Made by a program: the position numbers and the translations under genes. The notes under the pieces were generated by a model. That model made no database searches. It was given only the letters and a program-made list of their open reading frames with translations, and had not been told where the DNA came from. A stretch of 64,000 nucleotides of DNA from Eublepharis macularius (lineage: Eukaryota > Chordata > Lepidosauria > Squamata > Eublepharidae), in assembly GCF_028583425.1 (NCBI RefSeq), contig NC_072801.1, positions 64,061,766-64,125,765 on the forward strand, in the 5' to 3' direction. Positions 39,420-51,439 of this stretch are shown here, one piece after another; within the stretch, counting starts at the first letter, position 1, and every line of letters begins with the position of its first letter.

Positions 39420-40600
39420 AAAAAAATTGTCGTGTGCTCACGAAGTAAGGAGCAATTTGCCTTAACCAGCAAAAGCAGGGCAAAGACCCTTGTGTGTCTC
39501 TTATCCTTTCAGATACTGCTTTTGAGAAGACAGTTGAATTTTGTGCCATGGGTGAAACTGCACCCTTATGCACCCTTTGACTAGGGGCTCCTCCATTTTC
39601 AGAAGGAAACTTGGTGTCACGGAGCAGGTGCCTGTGGCAGTCTCAGTGTGTTCTTGGGGAGAGCCACCAGTTTGAGCAGAGGAATGGGGGTAGGGGAGAA
39701 GGCTGCATAGCTCTACCAGGGGGAAGACGCATCTTTTCCACTGATGGAAAAGGAGTTGAGTGGGGGCTGATTTTGAGTGACAAAGGGCAGGCGGGAGAAG
39801 AGTTAAGCAGCCTGTCTGCCACCAGCCATTCCTTTGCTCAAGCTGGCTGGCTGCCTCCACTTTGTTCTTTTTCAGCCACCCAAGCTGTCGTATTGGTTGT
39901 TTTGGGTGCAGCATCAGACTGCAGATTCATGCAATTCACTGCTTCTCGAGCATCATGTTGTCTTTGCTTGAGAACTATGTCCTGTCTTTAAGATTGCCTT
40001 GTTGAGCTCTCACTATCTACTCAGTTCTTAAAATTACCCATATGAGCTCATGAGAACTGCGGACATAATATTTTATCCCGTCTGCTTGTAGAGGGTCTGT
40101 GGACAGCATGGCATATATTTCTAGATAAACAGATAACCCATGCAGTTGGGCTGGCATAAGGAAATGAATTCATAGAAAAGTATCTGTTTGAGGTTGGATA
40201 GGGCCCAGCAGGGCTTTTTTTCAGGGGGAATGCGGGGGAACGGAGTTCCGGAACCTCTTGAAAATGGTCACATGGCTGGTGGCCCCGCCCCCTGATCTCC
40301 AGACAGAGGGGAGTTTAGATTGACCTCCATGCCGCTGAGCAATCTCAACTCCCCTCTGTCTGGAGATCAGGAGGCGGGGCCACCAGCCATGTGACCATTT
40401 TCTCCAAGGGCAACCTACTGAGTTCCGCCACCTCTTTTCCCAGAAAAAAAGCCCTGGGGCCCAGCAATACAGATGGACCTTTTGAGACCAATATTTGGTG
40501 AGAAAGGGATCTCTGTATGAAAGAGTAGGTAAAATGATTGTGGGGAGGTGGAGGGAATAGAAACTATTTTAGATCTCTGCAAACAAGTTCTTACATTGTG
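39420..40600. other. Intergenic, DCTPP1-SEPTIN1
   Basis: Apart from the hAT element at 40209-40456 I see nothing recognisable here. ORFs on either strand lack motifs. Confidence 0.45.
40209..40456. mobile_element. Palindromic hAT MITE, copy 1
   Basis: The termini CAGGGCTTTTTTTC and GAAAAAAAGCCCTG are inverted repeats of hAT type. Inner arms with GGTCACATGGCTGGTGGC mirror each other around a centre near 40330. A perfect 8-bp duplication GGGCCCAG lies at 40201-40208 and 40457-40464. The element is 248 bp and clearly related to 57830-58089. Confidence 0.95.
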
Positions 40601-40637
40601 TAAAAATACATTTTATTTTCTTGGACAACTCTCGCTG

Positions 40638-40643
40638 TTTATT
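40638..40643 (-). terminator. SEPTIN1 polyadenylation signal AATAAA
   Basis: AATAAA on the minus strand lies 250 bp past the SEPTIN1 stop codon. A second AATAAA lies at 40612-40617, so cleavage is expected near 40590-40620. Confidence 0.6.
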
Positions 40644-40892
40644 GAAGCAATTGCATGCCAGTAAGATATCATCACTGATCCTTGATTGTGCTAAAGAAGA
40701 AGGATGGGTATATGAGAGAGACAAGCAATCCAGTGGGAGAATTTCCTACGCAGTCCCCCTCCCCCGCCCAAGCCCCGTCACTGTAATCTCCAGAGCTAAA
40801 AAGGGCTTCTACTGTCACTTGCCATGTGGAAGGAGGCTGAAGTCTCTCTCCCGGGATGCCCATGGAAGTGCAAGAAAGAGCTCTGGTATCTT

Positions 40893-43800
40893 TCATAGAC
40901 TGTCAGATTGCTCCCCCTGGCTCTGCAGCATCTGTTCCTTCATCCTCTGTAACATTTCCTGCATTCGGCGGAGCTGGGCAAAGAGATAAAGAGAGGCTGA
41001 GAATGAGGACAGAAGTGCCAGCTGTTGCCCATTTGCCTATTGCTGAGATGCACTGGGAGGGGCTGATCAATTGTACAGAGGTCTTTTGGCCACTGGTCTA
41101 TGACCACGAACTCCAAGGGAAACCACAGGGCCTTTTAAAGCACAGACATGCTTCTCGTGGGAGTGGCATTTCCTAGAGACTCACCTCCTCATCTTTCTCA
41201 CGAATTAATTTCTCCGTCTCAGCGGACAGAGGCAGGAGCGGCAGTTCAGTGGCGCTTTGACGAGACAGCTTCCTAGAAAGGTAAATGAGAGCTTAGAATC
41301 CAGGCGTCCTGGCTTGTACTTCTACAGTTAATTTGGCCTCCTTTTCAACAATGTGTTTTTCATCTCTTAAAGAGAAGGCAACCACTTTGACCAGCATTTT
41401 CTTTCCTCTGCTAGTTCCTTTTATTTGTTTATTTTGCCCTGTCCTTTAACAAATAAGGATTTAAAAAAAACTTTCCTTTGAATGTAAAACAAGTTTCTTA
41501 GCCAGTCAGGTAAAAGCCAATCAACGACATGACTTACACACCACTTCTTCCCCTAAAGTTCTCTCACCTTTCTTCTTTTCCTCAGTCCTCAAAAAGCAGT
41601 TAATTATAGTCCCTTATGAAACTTGAAATTGTTAGGCATTTTCCACTGACTATCATTTAGGATACATCCCTGTGAAGTAGGCCCACTGATGCTCTAAAGG
41701 TAAAGGTCCCCAGTGTGGTGCCCATGGGCACCATGGCACCTGCTGACACTTTTCTTGGTGCCCACCAAGTGTTTTTAGAAAGCATGTGGGGATTTTGCCT
41801 AACAGGCTTCTGATTTGTCACTGAAGATCTGATTGGCTATGTAGATTAAAATAACTTAACTTCAATGACAGCTGCGACCAAAGTGTTTTTTTTAAATTCT
41901 GTATGACCACTCTTTCCTAATGTATTTTTTTAAAATTACCCATCTTCTCCTCTGCACTTGGGATTTCTCTGTGTGGCTCCACCTCCTGTGGCAGCCATTT
42001 TGTGGCTTGTCCCAACTCCTGCGTCAGCCATAGGCTCATAAAGGTTGGGACCCTTGCTCTCAGGTCACAGGTTTTCTCATCTTAAATTGCAAAACAGGCT
42101 TTCATCGGTTAGTTTGTTTACTCCTTAACTGAATCTTTATCCACCTGGACCTATGCTGTCCTCTTCAAGAAAATTTGGGAACCCCAGAAGTTGCTTACGC
42201 GCGGCTGCTGCGATCCCGAGCCCCGGGTCTGGTCAAGCTCTGGATGCACTGTGCACGGTAGTTCTCGTAATGGACTTCATGGGTCACATCCTTTAGGTCC
42301 TGCATATGGGTTTGAATCAGCATGTTCCGAAGTTTCAGAAAGTCACAGTGCACTGGATTCTCCACTAGGGTGACAAAACGGGAAGTAGCATCAGTGGTCT
42401 CCTGTGGTAGAGCACCCTCTGCTGAGCCTTCCCCCTTTAAGGCCACTTACCTTCCACTGTTCCCCAGGGATATTGCCTCCCCCGGAATACTTTATCCTTC
42501 AACTCTCTAACCACCTGGCTAGATCCAATTACAGCAAAGGGGATACTATGCTATAGGGGGAACACAAATGGGGTATGTTAAGTCTCCTTGCTCCATTTCG
42601 CTCCCAACAAACCCTTCAACATATAAGTGCTCAGCTGCCTCTTGCCTAATTCTCACCTTCATCTCGGCATCCTGAGCTTTGAATTCTTCATCTTCATCCG
42701 AGTCACAGTCAGGAAACTCATAAATGTTGATCCCGTTTTCTTCTAACTCTTGCCGGATCTATGAATTGAAAGGAATTGAAACGAGCTGTTAGAATACCCA
42801 TGAAAGGCAGTTGTGTCTGGAATGGGGGCAGTAGTGGGATACAATAGTCCAGCACCAGAGTCATCGGTTTCTGTCCTCGCATGAGATTCTCCAGCCCCCT
42901 GGGATTTGAGATTCCCTTTCACTGCACCCTTCAGAACTCTCACCTTCTCTTTCTTCCGTTGTACTTCTGCTGGAGTCAAGCAATCAGCCTTTCCAATTAC
43001 TGGCACAATATTGACTTTGTCATGGATGGCATGCAGGAATGCTGTGTCTAAGGGGCGGAGCCTGTTGCAGAGGAAGAGGAGTCAGAGTCTTGACTTAACC
43101 TATTGGAGTGCTTAGAAATCCTGCCTCTTAAGAGGCTGCTTCTGCTCCAACTTGGGGCTCATCGCTCAACCTGGTGATGGAGCGTGGCCAAGGTGTCTCC
43201 ACTGGTTAGGGTTTTTTTAAATAGCTGCCCCAGGATTTGATTCTGCCTAGAAACCATTTTCCTTTATCCAGATGTGTCCAGGCTGGCTGTGGGGCATCAA
43301 TGAAAAAAAGAACTTTGCATGTTCTCAGTGACATTCTTTATTATTATTTCACCAGTTCCAGAGTTGACTAATTCTGGGCCAGTGCCCTGAGTGAAATATT
43401 ATCCCTCATCTGGGGAGCGTCTGTCCCACCAGAGCAGGGGTTTCCAATGTGGCACCTGCAGACACCTTTCCTGCTACCCATCAAGTATTTCTGGAAAATG
43501 GGTGGGGCCAGGTGGGGCTCCTGCCCAGTAGGGTTTCTGATTGGCTATGCAGATTAAAATAAAGTTGTTTTGATGGCAGCTGCCATCACAGTGTTGGTTT
43601 TGTTTTCTCTCTCGCTGCTGTTTCTCTGTGCATTTTAAAAAAGTACTCTTGTCCCCTGCACTTGGGCTTCCTCTGTGCCTGTAGCTCTGTCGCCTACCAC
43701 CCCAAATTCCAAAGGTGCCCATAGGATCAAAAACACGGAGACCCCTGCGCCAGAGACTTAAGAGGTGTGGTTTCAAACCCCTTTCTATGTCACAACCATT

Positions 43801-46800
43801 AAATCCTAAATTTCTACACTTGTACCCATGTCCAAAAGGCGAGAGGACGTAGAGGCAGCAGTGAACCCGGCCATCCTGAATATTCTTGCGATCAAGGCCA
43901 CTCTCGTCTCGAAAATACTGCTCAAACTGGCAATCAATGTAATGGGCAATTGGCTTCCAGCTGTAATAAAAAAAGGTCAGGGAGGAAAACCGAGGTTATG
44001 AGAAAGCACTCCTCTAGCTAGATTCAGTCACACAACATTTTGAATTTATATTCTAACGGATTTTTGAAGGATTATTTTTTAAACGCCATACATCCAATTA
44101 CAGAGCTGATAACAGGCTTAAAATGTGGGAAGTTAAATATTCAAGTGTATACACTTTACTATCCACTATAATTAATAGTAACCTTAAAACTCCCAACGAT
44201 TTAAATTTTAAAAAGGAGAGATTTGCCAGAATTTTGGCAAAATAATTTTAAAAACTCAGTTCCAAAAGATCTAACTGCTAGATTCCACCATCCCTTCAGA
44301 GGAACCAAGAATTTTAGTTCCTAGCATTTCAGCAGCTGTCCTTGACTTTGCCCTTTTTAGGTCACCTTCATAATCATAGGTTTTTTTTTTATGTTATCAT
44401 TTTTTTAAAAAACCAGTTGTTAAAGCTGAGCAGGTGTTCAGCTCAAGAGAAAAGTAAACTGTTAAAACTCAACTATTCAGTAAGTTGATTAACCACTGTA
44501 AAACCTACACTGCTAGATCCATCTGGATTTATTTTACTTAACTGCATTGGCAGACAACTAAGGTCCTGCAAATATACTTTTAAAAACCTGGAATCCCTCG
44601 TGAACATATTAGACAGATGAGGTACCTACATCAGAATGGCTAACAAACCAGAGTTGTAAAGACCCTAGACTGACATGTCTCATGCTGGTTTGTTTTTCTA
44701 AAGCATATTTAAGGATTGGCTGCTAACCAGGATGTTAAATCATGGTTTGAAGTGGTTGGCACACCCGTGGTTTGTATTTACCATGGTAAGCAAAACCAAG
44801 CAAAAAATGGTTAAGGGAATTTCCCCGCCACTCTAGCATCCCTGCTTGCTAAATGGCAAGCAGGACTCACAGATGCCTCCTTAGAGGATATCCCTCTTCC
44901 AGGGGCAATGCTGAGCTTGTCAAGGAAAACCGAGGTTTCCTTGTGTATGATGGGGAATTAACCAGGATTCAGGCAACCACGGTCAAGCATGTTTTTAGTG
45001 GGCCAAAGACTTAAAACTTGCTGTTTGATATTAAAATATTTTAGAATATTAACTGACTGAAAACAAATATGTAATTCTACAGGCTGGTTTCCTTGGCATC
45101 ACTTTAATTGTAAAAATGTAAGAGCACTTCTGGATTGCAGTAGCCCGTCTCGTCCAGCATCTTGTTTCACAGAATTCCCCTGGAGGGACAACGGCACAGA
45201 GGACAAGGCCTTGCCCAATGGGGCTTCCTAGCACTGGCATTCAAAGATTTTTTTTGCCTCTGACTATGGAGGTTCTCTTTGGTCACCATTGATGGAGCTA
45301 TCCTCTATGAATATGACTTTTAAAGCCATCCAAGTTCTTAAACACAGAACAGAGATAGCTTTAAAAGGAGTCTAGTGTCCCTGGGGACCAAGATCAAGAT
45401 AATTCATACCGTTGTATTCTCCATTACTATATATGGATGTGAATGTTGGATAATCAGGAAAGCAGATGATTCATTCGAAATGTGTCAGAGGAGAGTTTTA
45501 TGGGTACCATGGACCCCCCCCCCCAAAGACAAGTCAAGCCTGAATTCTCCCTAGAAGCTGAAATGACTAAACTGAGGCTATGTTACATCATGAGAAGACG
45601 AGACTTGCTGGAAAAGGCAAAAATGCTAGGAAAAGTTGAAGGCATTGGTAAAAAGGGCGGCCCAACAGGAGATGGATTGACTTGATAGGGGAAGCCATGG
45701 CCTTCAGTTTGAAACGCCTGAGCAAAGCTCTCAAATTAGGTTTTGGATGTTGTTAATTCATGGGGTCGCCCTAAGTCTGAGGTGACTTGATGCTACATAA
45801 CACGTACACGTGTTCTTAAAATATTTTTTTTACATCAAGCAGTGGGGATGGGTGCTGGTTCAGTACTGGAAGGTCTGGAGGAGGATCCTGACAGCTAATT
45901 TTACTGAAGCACTCATTCCTCATTTTTCCCCCTGTCTCCATGAGAAATTGTGGCTTCAAGTCTAGATTGCTAGACATTCCTTCATTCCTGGAGACCCCTG
46001 GAATCCTGGCTGGCTCCAAGTCTTCCTTCCACGTAGCTATTTCTTAGATACATCTCTGCTCCCAAGGAACTGAGAAACATGCCCATTGATATGCCCTCTT
46101 ACCACTCCACATTGTTCACTGCATCTCCAAATCCTGGGGTATCGATCACCGTCAATTTCACCTTCACCCCCTTTTCTTCGATATCTACAGCATGTTTGAC
46201 AATTTCCAGTGTCTGGGGGATCCTGGCTACAGAATGGCAAGAAAGAGGGGAGGCAGATGGAAGAACAGTCAGCACCGTACTCTTCCTGCCTCCCGTACCC
46301 ATCAAAACAGATCACTGGTACCCAAATAATGGACTTAATTGGTTTCTCTGACTATGTGACACCCTTCCTTAAATCCCTACCCTGGATCTCTGCACAAACT
46401 TCTCATCCTTACCTTGAAAGCCCTCCATGGACTAGGCACCCTTAATCCTGCTCTCATCTCCGATGGAACCTTTATTCCATCCCTCTTGGCCACCCAAAGG
46501 TCTCCTCCCTCCAACAACACTGGCCTTTCTCCCTTGGCTCCTCTTATGCTTGAACTGCCTTGGGAGATGCTCTCCCTTCCTCCAAGAAACCCATGTTTTC
46601 TGCAAAAGGTCCCTCTATTCTTCCCATTTACTGTTGCTTCCCTGTTTCCCTCTCTGGCTTCCCCTGTGTCCAGTTCAGATTGTAAGTTCCTCAGGGCAGG
46701 GATCTGTCATCTTGAGGTTAAGCTGCAAAGTACTGCTTGCACTTAACAGCACTATGTTGTGGTTGGGATTGTTCATAACAAGAAGTCTTGCTCACCTTGT

Positions 46801-48327
46801 GCATCTAGGACTGTCCGATCTTTATATAGGTCTGTCAAGAAGAGGCTGTTGATGAGGGTGGATTTTCCAAGGCCGGACTCACCTGTTGAATGAGTGGGTG
46901 GGAGGGAATAAGCGGATTATTCTGGAATTCTTGGGGTCAGCTCAAGCAACACACTGGAAGATCCATGACTGCATCGTTAAGGCAGTTTCAGGGATTCCAA
47001 TTCAGATCAAAGCCATGGGGCAGGCTGAAGTCTTCCCTTCTCCCTCCTACTCTATTTTATGAGACCAACTGACTCTTCCCTCCTCTCAAGCTGCAATTTG
47101 CTAGTTGAGGAAAACATAATTCAGGAAACTTGTACATTTCTTCAGTGAGGCAAATATCAGCTCCAAAGGGGTGTTTGAAGTAGAACAAACAGTGCAAGAG
47201 AGAAAGTTTTAGTCTCTCCCCGACCTCCAATTGCAAATCTATCTATAAATCTTAAAGAGTGTCTCATCTGGGTTTGACCGTGCAAGCGAGTTTATATAAA
47301 GCATATAACGAAGAGAACTACATCTGATGAAGAGAACTGTGGTTCTCGAAAGCTTATGCAACAGTAAAGTTGGTCAGTCTTAAAGGTGCTACTGGACTCT
47401 TCTATTTTGCTACTACAGTCTAACACGGCTAACTCCTCTGGATCTATATAAAGCATATAGCCCATAAATACAGAGACAAAACCAGGACTCTGGGAAACAT
47501 ATCTTAGATTCTCTCCCACCCTTTGTTTGGGAGGAGAATGTAGCCATGAGGGACAGAGTAGGGGGTCTGCAGGGTTTGGGCCCCTCCCGTACCATTCTCC
47601 AAGTGGGTGTGACCCCCCTCCCCAATTACATTTGTGGGGAAAGCAGCCCGATTGTCTGTTAGACAAGCACTCATAGGGGTGTCAACTCAATTCTGGCTTG
47701 GGAGATTCTTGAACATTTGGGCGTGGAGCCTGGAATGGGGGGGGGGCGGTGTCTGGGGAGGGTGTTCAGCAGGGACATGATGCCAATAGAGTCTACCCTC
47801 CCAAGATGCCATTTCCTCCAGGGGATATGAGGAAAGTAGTAAAGGAGATAAATTGTAATTCCGAGAGAACCTGAAGATTGTCAACAACACTCATTATATT
47901 CTCCCTCAACAACCAGACTATGCAAAAGGCTACAATCATGAGGCACCATTTTGTACAGCAGCGTATCGGTAGCAATATAAAAAGAGAAACAGTTGGAGAG
48001 AATCTGGATGTATTGGGGATGTTTGGAATCTGCTCTCAGCGAGCAAGGAGGCTGGAGTTTGTTGCAGTGAAGGAAATGGGTCTTTAAATGCTTTACCTGC
48101 TACCATCAGCGTGAAGTCAAAGCCCTTCTTTACAGATTTCCTGTGGACTTGGCTGGGCAGGGTGGCAAAACCCACGTAATCTTTGTCCTAAGGCATAGGG
48201 AAAGATTCCATCAAGAGCCATCCCTCAGGCTAGGTATCCTGACACCCCCTGCTACCCAGAAGGGGGCATAGAAAAGAAGCAAAGCCAAAGGGGCAGTTTT
48301 CTGGGGGGGTTTCTGGGTTCTTACCAT
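40893..48327 (-). CDS. SEPTIN1: SEPTIN1, septin GTP-binding cytoskeletal protein
   Basis: Septins form GTP-binding filaments at the membrane and cell cortex; SEPTIN1 is mainly lymphoid. Eleven coding exons are visible: 48325-48327 (ATG only), 48097-48187, 46796-46882, 46103-46226, 43826-43960, 42944-43061, 42657-42758, 42451-42550, 42199-42364, 41185-41272 and 40893-40973. All phases match, giving 364 residues against about 367 in human. Visible motifs are the polybasic [18 protein letters not shown]-loop GESGLGKS (32-39), switch DTPG (89-92), GKAD (170-173), the septin-unique block with [11 protein letters not shown] and [15 protein letters not shown], and a C-terminal coiled coil from [17 protein letters not shown]. 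The start ATG in its own exon, spliced to DKDYVGFA, matches human MDKEYVGFA. Confidence 0.98.
41702..42055. mobile_element. hAT-like repeat in SEPTIN1 intron
   Basis: It begins AAAGGTCCCCAGTGTGGTGC and ends AAAGGTTGGGACCCTT, with GATTGGCTATGTAGATTAAA inside. It is the same family as 43435-43747. The flanks GCTCTAAA and GCTCTCAG could be a decayed duplication. Confidence 0.65.
43435..43747. mobile_element. hAT-like MITE in SEPTIN1 intron
   Basis: The termini CAGGGGTTTCC and GGAGACCCCTG are inverted. The flanks CACCAGAG (43427-43434) and CGCCAGAG (43748-43755) form an 8-bp duplication with one mismatch. The inner segment GATTGGCTATGCAGATTAAA is shared with 41702-42055. Confidence 0.85.
44618..45015. 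repeat. Unclassified stretch with CATGGTTTG motifs
   Basis: Several CATGGTTT/AAACCA-type motifs occur in this SEPTIN1 intron segment, suggesting an old DNA repeat. No boundary or class can be given. Confidence 0.25.
45105..45345. mobile_element. Interspersed reptile repeat
   Basis: TAGCCCGTCTCGTCCAGCAT, TCCTAGCACTGGCATTCA, ATGGAGGTTCTCTTTGGTCA and AGCTATCCTCTATGAAT form a block I recognise as recurrent in squamate sequence. The class is not certain. Confidence 0.5.
45371..45811 (+). mobile_element. Bov-B LINE 3' fragment
   Basis: In pieces of the plus frame, translation reads [20 protein letters not shown], close to the C-terminal [16 protein letters not shown] of Bov-B reverse transcriptase. 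The 3' end GGGTCGCCCTAAGTCTGAGG, then TGACTTGATGCTACATAAC, is the Bov-B type tail. It lies in a SEPTIN1 intron, antisense to the gene. Confidence 0.8.
47325..47445 (+). mobile_element. Interspersed repeat (GGTGCTACTGGACTC family)
   Basis: GTGGTTCTCGAAAGCTTATG, AAAGGTGCTACTGGACTCTT and TCTAACACGGCTAACTCC occur in order. Other copies lie at 16090-16205, 29853-29992, 50167-50290, 57350-57460, 59570-59730, 59895-59985 and around 63.1 kb. Confidence 0.7.
47676..47882 (+). mobile_element. Repeat with GTTGCCA-type termini, diverged
   Basis: GGGTGTCAACTCAATTCTGG, GAGCCTGGAATGGGG, GTTCAGCAGGGACATGATGC and GTAATTCCGAGAGAACCTG align with the family seen at 32217-32448. Confidence 0.6.
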
Positions 48328-48429
48328 ATCTGATCTCTGGTTGTGTGGGACAGGATGGAGTGATGTCTGCGTACCTTGCTGTCTCTCAGTTTACCACTTC
48401 CTCTTGCATCAGGGAAACAGGAAGCCAGT

Positions 48430-49340
48430 CTTTGCACCCATCATGATCCCCCATTGGCTGGCCTACTTTCATTTCTATTTTTTTTTCCACCTGCGGGTGA
48501 TGCTACTTTTAAGCTGATGTTGCTAAAGTACTGCATAGAATTAGCATGAGCGTGTTTGGTGTTTCTGCACACAGGCCTCCCCGCCTCCCCCCCCCTCCAA
48601 TTGTGTGTGACAGAGGCGTAAAGATTAAAGTGATTTAAAGTTTCCCTGAAAAGGAAAATGCAATGCTTCCTAAAACTATGTAGGCTTGGGGTCAGTTAAC
48701 AGTGGGGTCACAGCTGGAAAAGTCCTACAGTGCCCCCTACCGTTGCACTTCTTTTCTCCAGGGACCCACAGCAGCTTTACAAAATGCAATTTAAATAAAT
48801 AACCACAGAAAGTACGATAAACTGACATTAAAAGTTCAGTAAAGATGATAAAAACAATACATTCCGATAGATCAGACCCTGTGGATTATATCCACAGAGT
48901 GGGCTCGTAGCAGGGCTCAGCAGGCTACAAAAATCTGGCCATACCAGGGTTTAAATTCCCTGCAAATAGGAATGGAAACAGAAAGAGAGCCCAGATCTTA
49001 TTAGCTGTTGGCCCCTTCCACCAAAATTAAGCGATACGCTTAACAGATACTGTTAATAGAGATGGGGTGGCTTGCCATCTAAATTCTTCCAGGCACTTTT
49101 TATTTTTTTGGTATTACGGATCTATTTTTCAAGGGTTTGAGATATTATTCAGGTCATGCCACAGATAACGGCTGAAAAGTCAGCTGGACCAGACAGGAAG
49201 TTAAACTGTGACTTGTGAGTTTGACATACTAAAGCAACCCGAACGTTCCTATGTTCAAGAAAAGAGAGCCTACAACCTCCCCAAAACGGCTTTCACTTTT
49301 AGGGAAATTATTTCATCTGGAATATAATGTTCATCTGGAA
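48430..49340. other. Upstream of SEPTIN1, nothing recognised
   Basis: This region should hold the SEPTIN1 promoter and 5' leader, which is read from about 48400 leftward. I see no TATA box or CpG island. Confidence 0.35.
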
Positions 49341-49346
49341 AGCCAA

Positions 49347-49983
49347 CAGAGTGGATAAAAATCAATGATTTTTTAAAAAAATTAAAAAACTGATTTTTTT
49401 AAAATTTAAATTGGATTTTTTTAAAAAACCTGTTTTTTGAGGAAAAATCGATCTAAAGGTAGTTTTCTGTTTAAGATACATTATAGGCCAAAGTTTATCA
49501 TCATGAAATAAGGATTGGTTTTTAATTATGTAGCATGAGGTTGTATATTCATGCAATGTTTAAGTTTTTTGGTAAATGAATTCCATTAATCCATTCACAA
49601 TGTCATGCTCTTCCAGAGGTTTCTGTAAGATTATTGGGCAGTTTTTCTATCTAGAAGATAATCATCACAGATGCTTGGTTTTACAGTTCTCAAAACTGTG
49701 AATTTGTGTCTGCAGAGATCTTATCTCTTCTTCACAGCAAAAAGGTTATAAAATAAACACAGTTGAGAAAAAGAACTTAATCCCATTGTTTGTTTGCAAA
49801 TCTTTGTACACAGAACCAATCCCTTACCTCTTAATTGCTAAGTTTCAAGAAATTCAATGAATAGAAGATGGTTGGGAGTAAAATAGATCTGCACAAGAAG
49901 CCTTTATGTAGAAAACCATGATTTAAATCTAGTCTTACTGATTAGTGATTTAAATCAATTTGATTTAAATCAAACCCACCCTG
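49347..49983. mobile_element. hAT-like nonautonomous element with GATTTAAATCA ends
   Basis: The left end CAGAGTGGATAAAAATCAAT and the right end ATTTAAATCAAACCCACCCTG are mirrored. The flanks GAAAGCCA and GAAGCCAG suggest a decayed 8-bp duplication. The interior has no coding capacity. Confidence 0.65.
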
Positions 49984-50372
49984 GAAGCCAGGGTGGTGAA
50001 CTTGAACCCAAGCCTGCCCAGTCCTCATTCAGCACTCCAATCACTACATTGGGATGTTGGTTGAGGGCTGGAGGGAGACCTGGATTGCTTTTTCTACTCA
50101 GCCATTAAACGCATGGATTACCTTAGGCCAGTCACTCTCTGAGGCTAACCTACCTCACAGGATAGATTACGTAGGTAACCGTGTTGGTCTGCAGTAGAAC
50201 AGTAGGATTTTAGTCCAGTGGCATCTTAGAGACCAACAAGATTTTGGAGCTCTGACTCTCACAAGCTTATGTTCTGAAAATCCAGTTGGTCTGTACAGTG
50301 CCATTGGAACATTTTAGTATTTGGGAAGTTAATAGATAGTGACTATCACTATACCATTGTGTTTGTTGAGTT

Positions 50373-50672
50373 TTAGGTAAAGGGAAAGGTAGTCCCCTGT
50401 GCAAGCACCGAGTCATTACTGACCCATGGGGGGATGTCACATCACAACGTTTTCTTGGCAAACTTTTGTTATGGTTTGCCATTGCCTTTCCCAGTCATCT
50501 ACACTTTACCCCGAGGAAACGGGGTACTCATTTTACTGACCGCAGAAGGATGGAAGGCAGAGTCAACCTTGAGCTGGTTACCTGAACCCGGCTTCCACCA
50601 GGATCGAACTCAGGTCGTGACTAGAGCTTGGGCTGCAGTACTGCAGCTTCCCACTCTGCGCCACGGGGCGCC
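50373..50672 (-). mobile_element. tRNA-derived squamate SINE with target duplication
   Basis: On the minus strand the head reads GGCGCAGAGTGGGAAGCTGC, with B box GAGTTCGATCCTGG. The 3' part contains TTGCCAAGAAAACGTTGTGA. A perfect 10-bp duplication TTGTTGAGTT flanks it at 50363-50372 and 50673-50682. Confidence 0.9.
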
Positions 50673-50734
50673 TTGTTGAGTTGTACAGAAACATATATAT
50701 TGAGGTGATTACTTTGTAATGTTTTGGTAAGGCA

Positions 50735-51432
50735 TGTTACTGGACCTCATGGAAAATGATCCAAAGATTATTGTGATGATTTTAAGTGTGTGTGTGTCTT
50801 TAAATGCTTGGTGTGGTACAGATGAAGAGGGTGAAAAAGCGGGATGAGTGAGTGAGATGATGGGTTGATGACTGAGAGTGTGGGTGGAGTGAATGCAGTT
50901 TTTAGTTACTGAGTGGAGAGAAAAGATTCAGTCTGGGCAAAGCAGGCAAGCTGTGTGGAAGCCTGAACTTTGTGTTTCTGTGAGACAACTTTCATTCTGT
51001 CTGGAGCAGGCAAACTGTGTGCGCACCTGAGAGAGAAAGTTTGTGTATATCTGTGTGACTGAGCCTATGAAGAGAAACTTTAAGAACTGATAAGTATCTT
51101 TGAAACCATCAAGCTTAATTAACAGTATGAAACCACTATGCTTCTTGTAAAAATAAAAGTTTATTATGGTTGTTGTGGGTTTTCCGGGCTGTATTGCCGT
51201 GGTCTTGGCATTGTAGTTCCTGATGTTTCACCAGCAGCTGTGGCTGGCATCTTCAGAGGTGTAGCACCAAAAGTTTATTTTGCTTTTTTTTATCCCAGAA
51301 TACTTGTTATTCCCATATCCCATTCCTATCCATCCTCAGGGCCACATAAATCCCACAAAGGAGCCTGACGCTTGGGCATGTTATTAATTTAATTTAAGGA
51401 AAATTTAAATTAAGTATTTTGGAATATAATTC
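50735..51432 (+). mobile_element. Possible LTR-type relic
   Basis: The stretch has an AATAAA signal near 51152 and ends just before TGGTGGCAGCAG, which resembles a primer-binding site used by some LTR elements. No internal coding region or second LTR is visible. If real, it is a broken fossil of uncertain family. The evidence is weak. Confidence 0.2.
51166..51268. mobile_element. 103-bp retro-insertion with 11-bp target duplication
   Basis: The insert starts ATGGTTGTTGTGGGTTTTCC and ends TTCAGAGGTGTAGCACC. It is flanked by identical AAAAGTTTATT at 51155-51165 and 51269-51279. The sequence is one I recognise as recurrent in squamates. The long A-rich duplication fits target-primed insertion. 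Confidence 0.85.
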
Positions 51433-51439
51433 CTGGTGG

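Noticed and set aside
45482-45685. 67-codon ORF as a small host gene
   Set aside because: It is the degraded end of a Bov-B reverse transcriptase.
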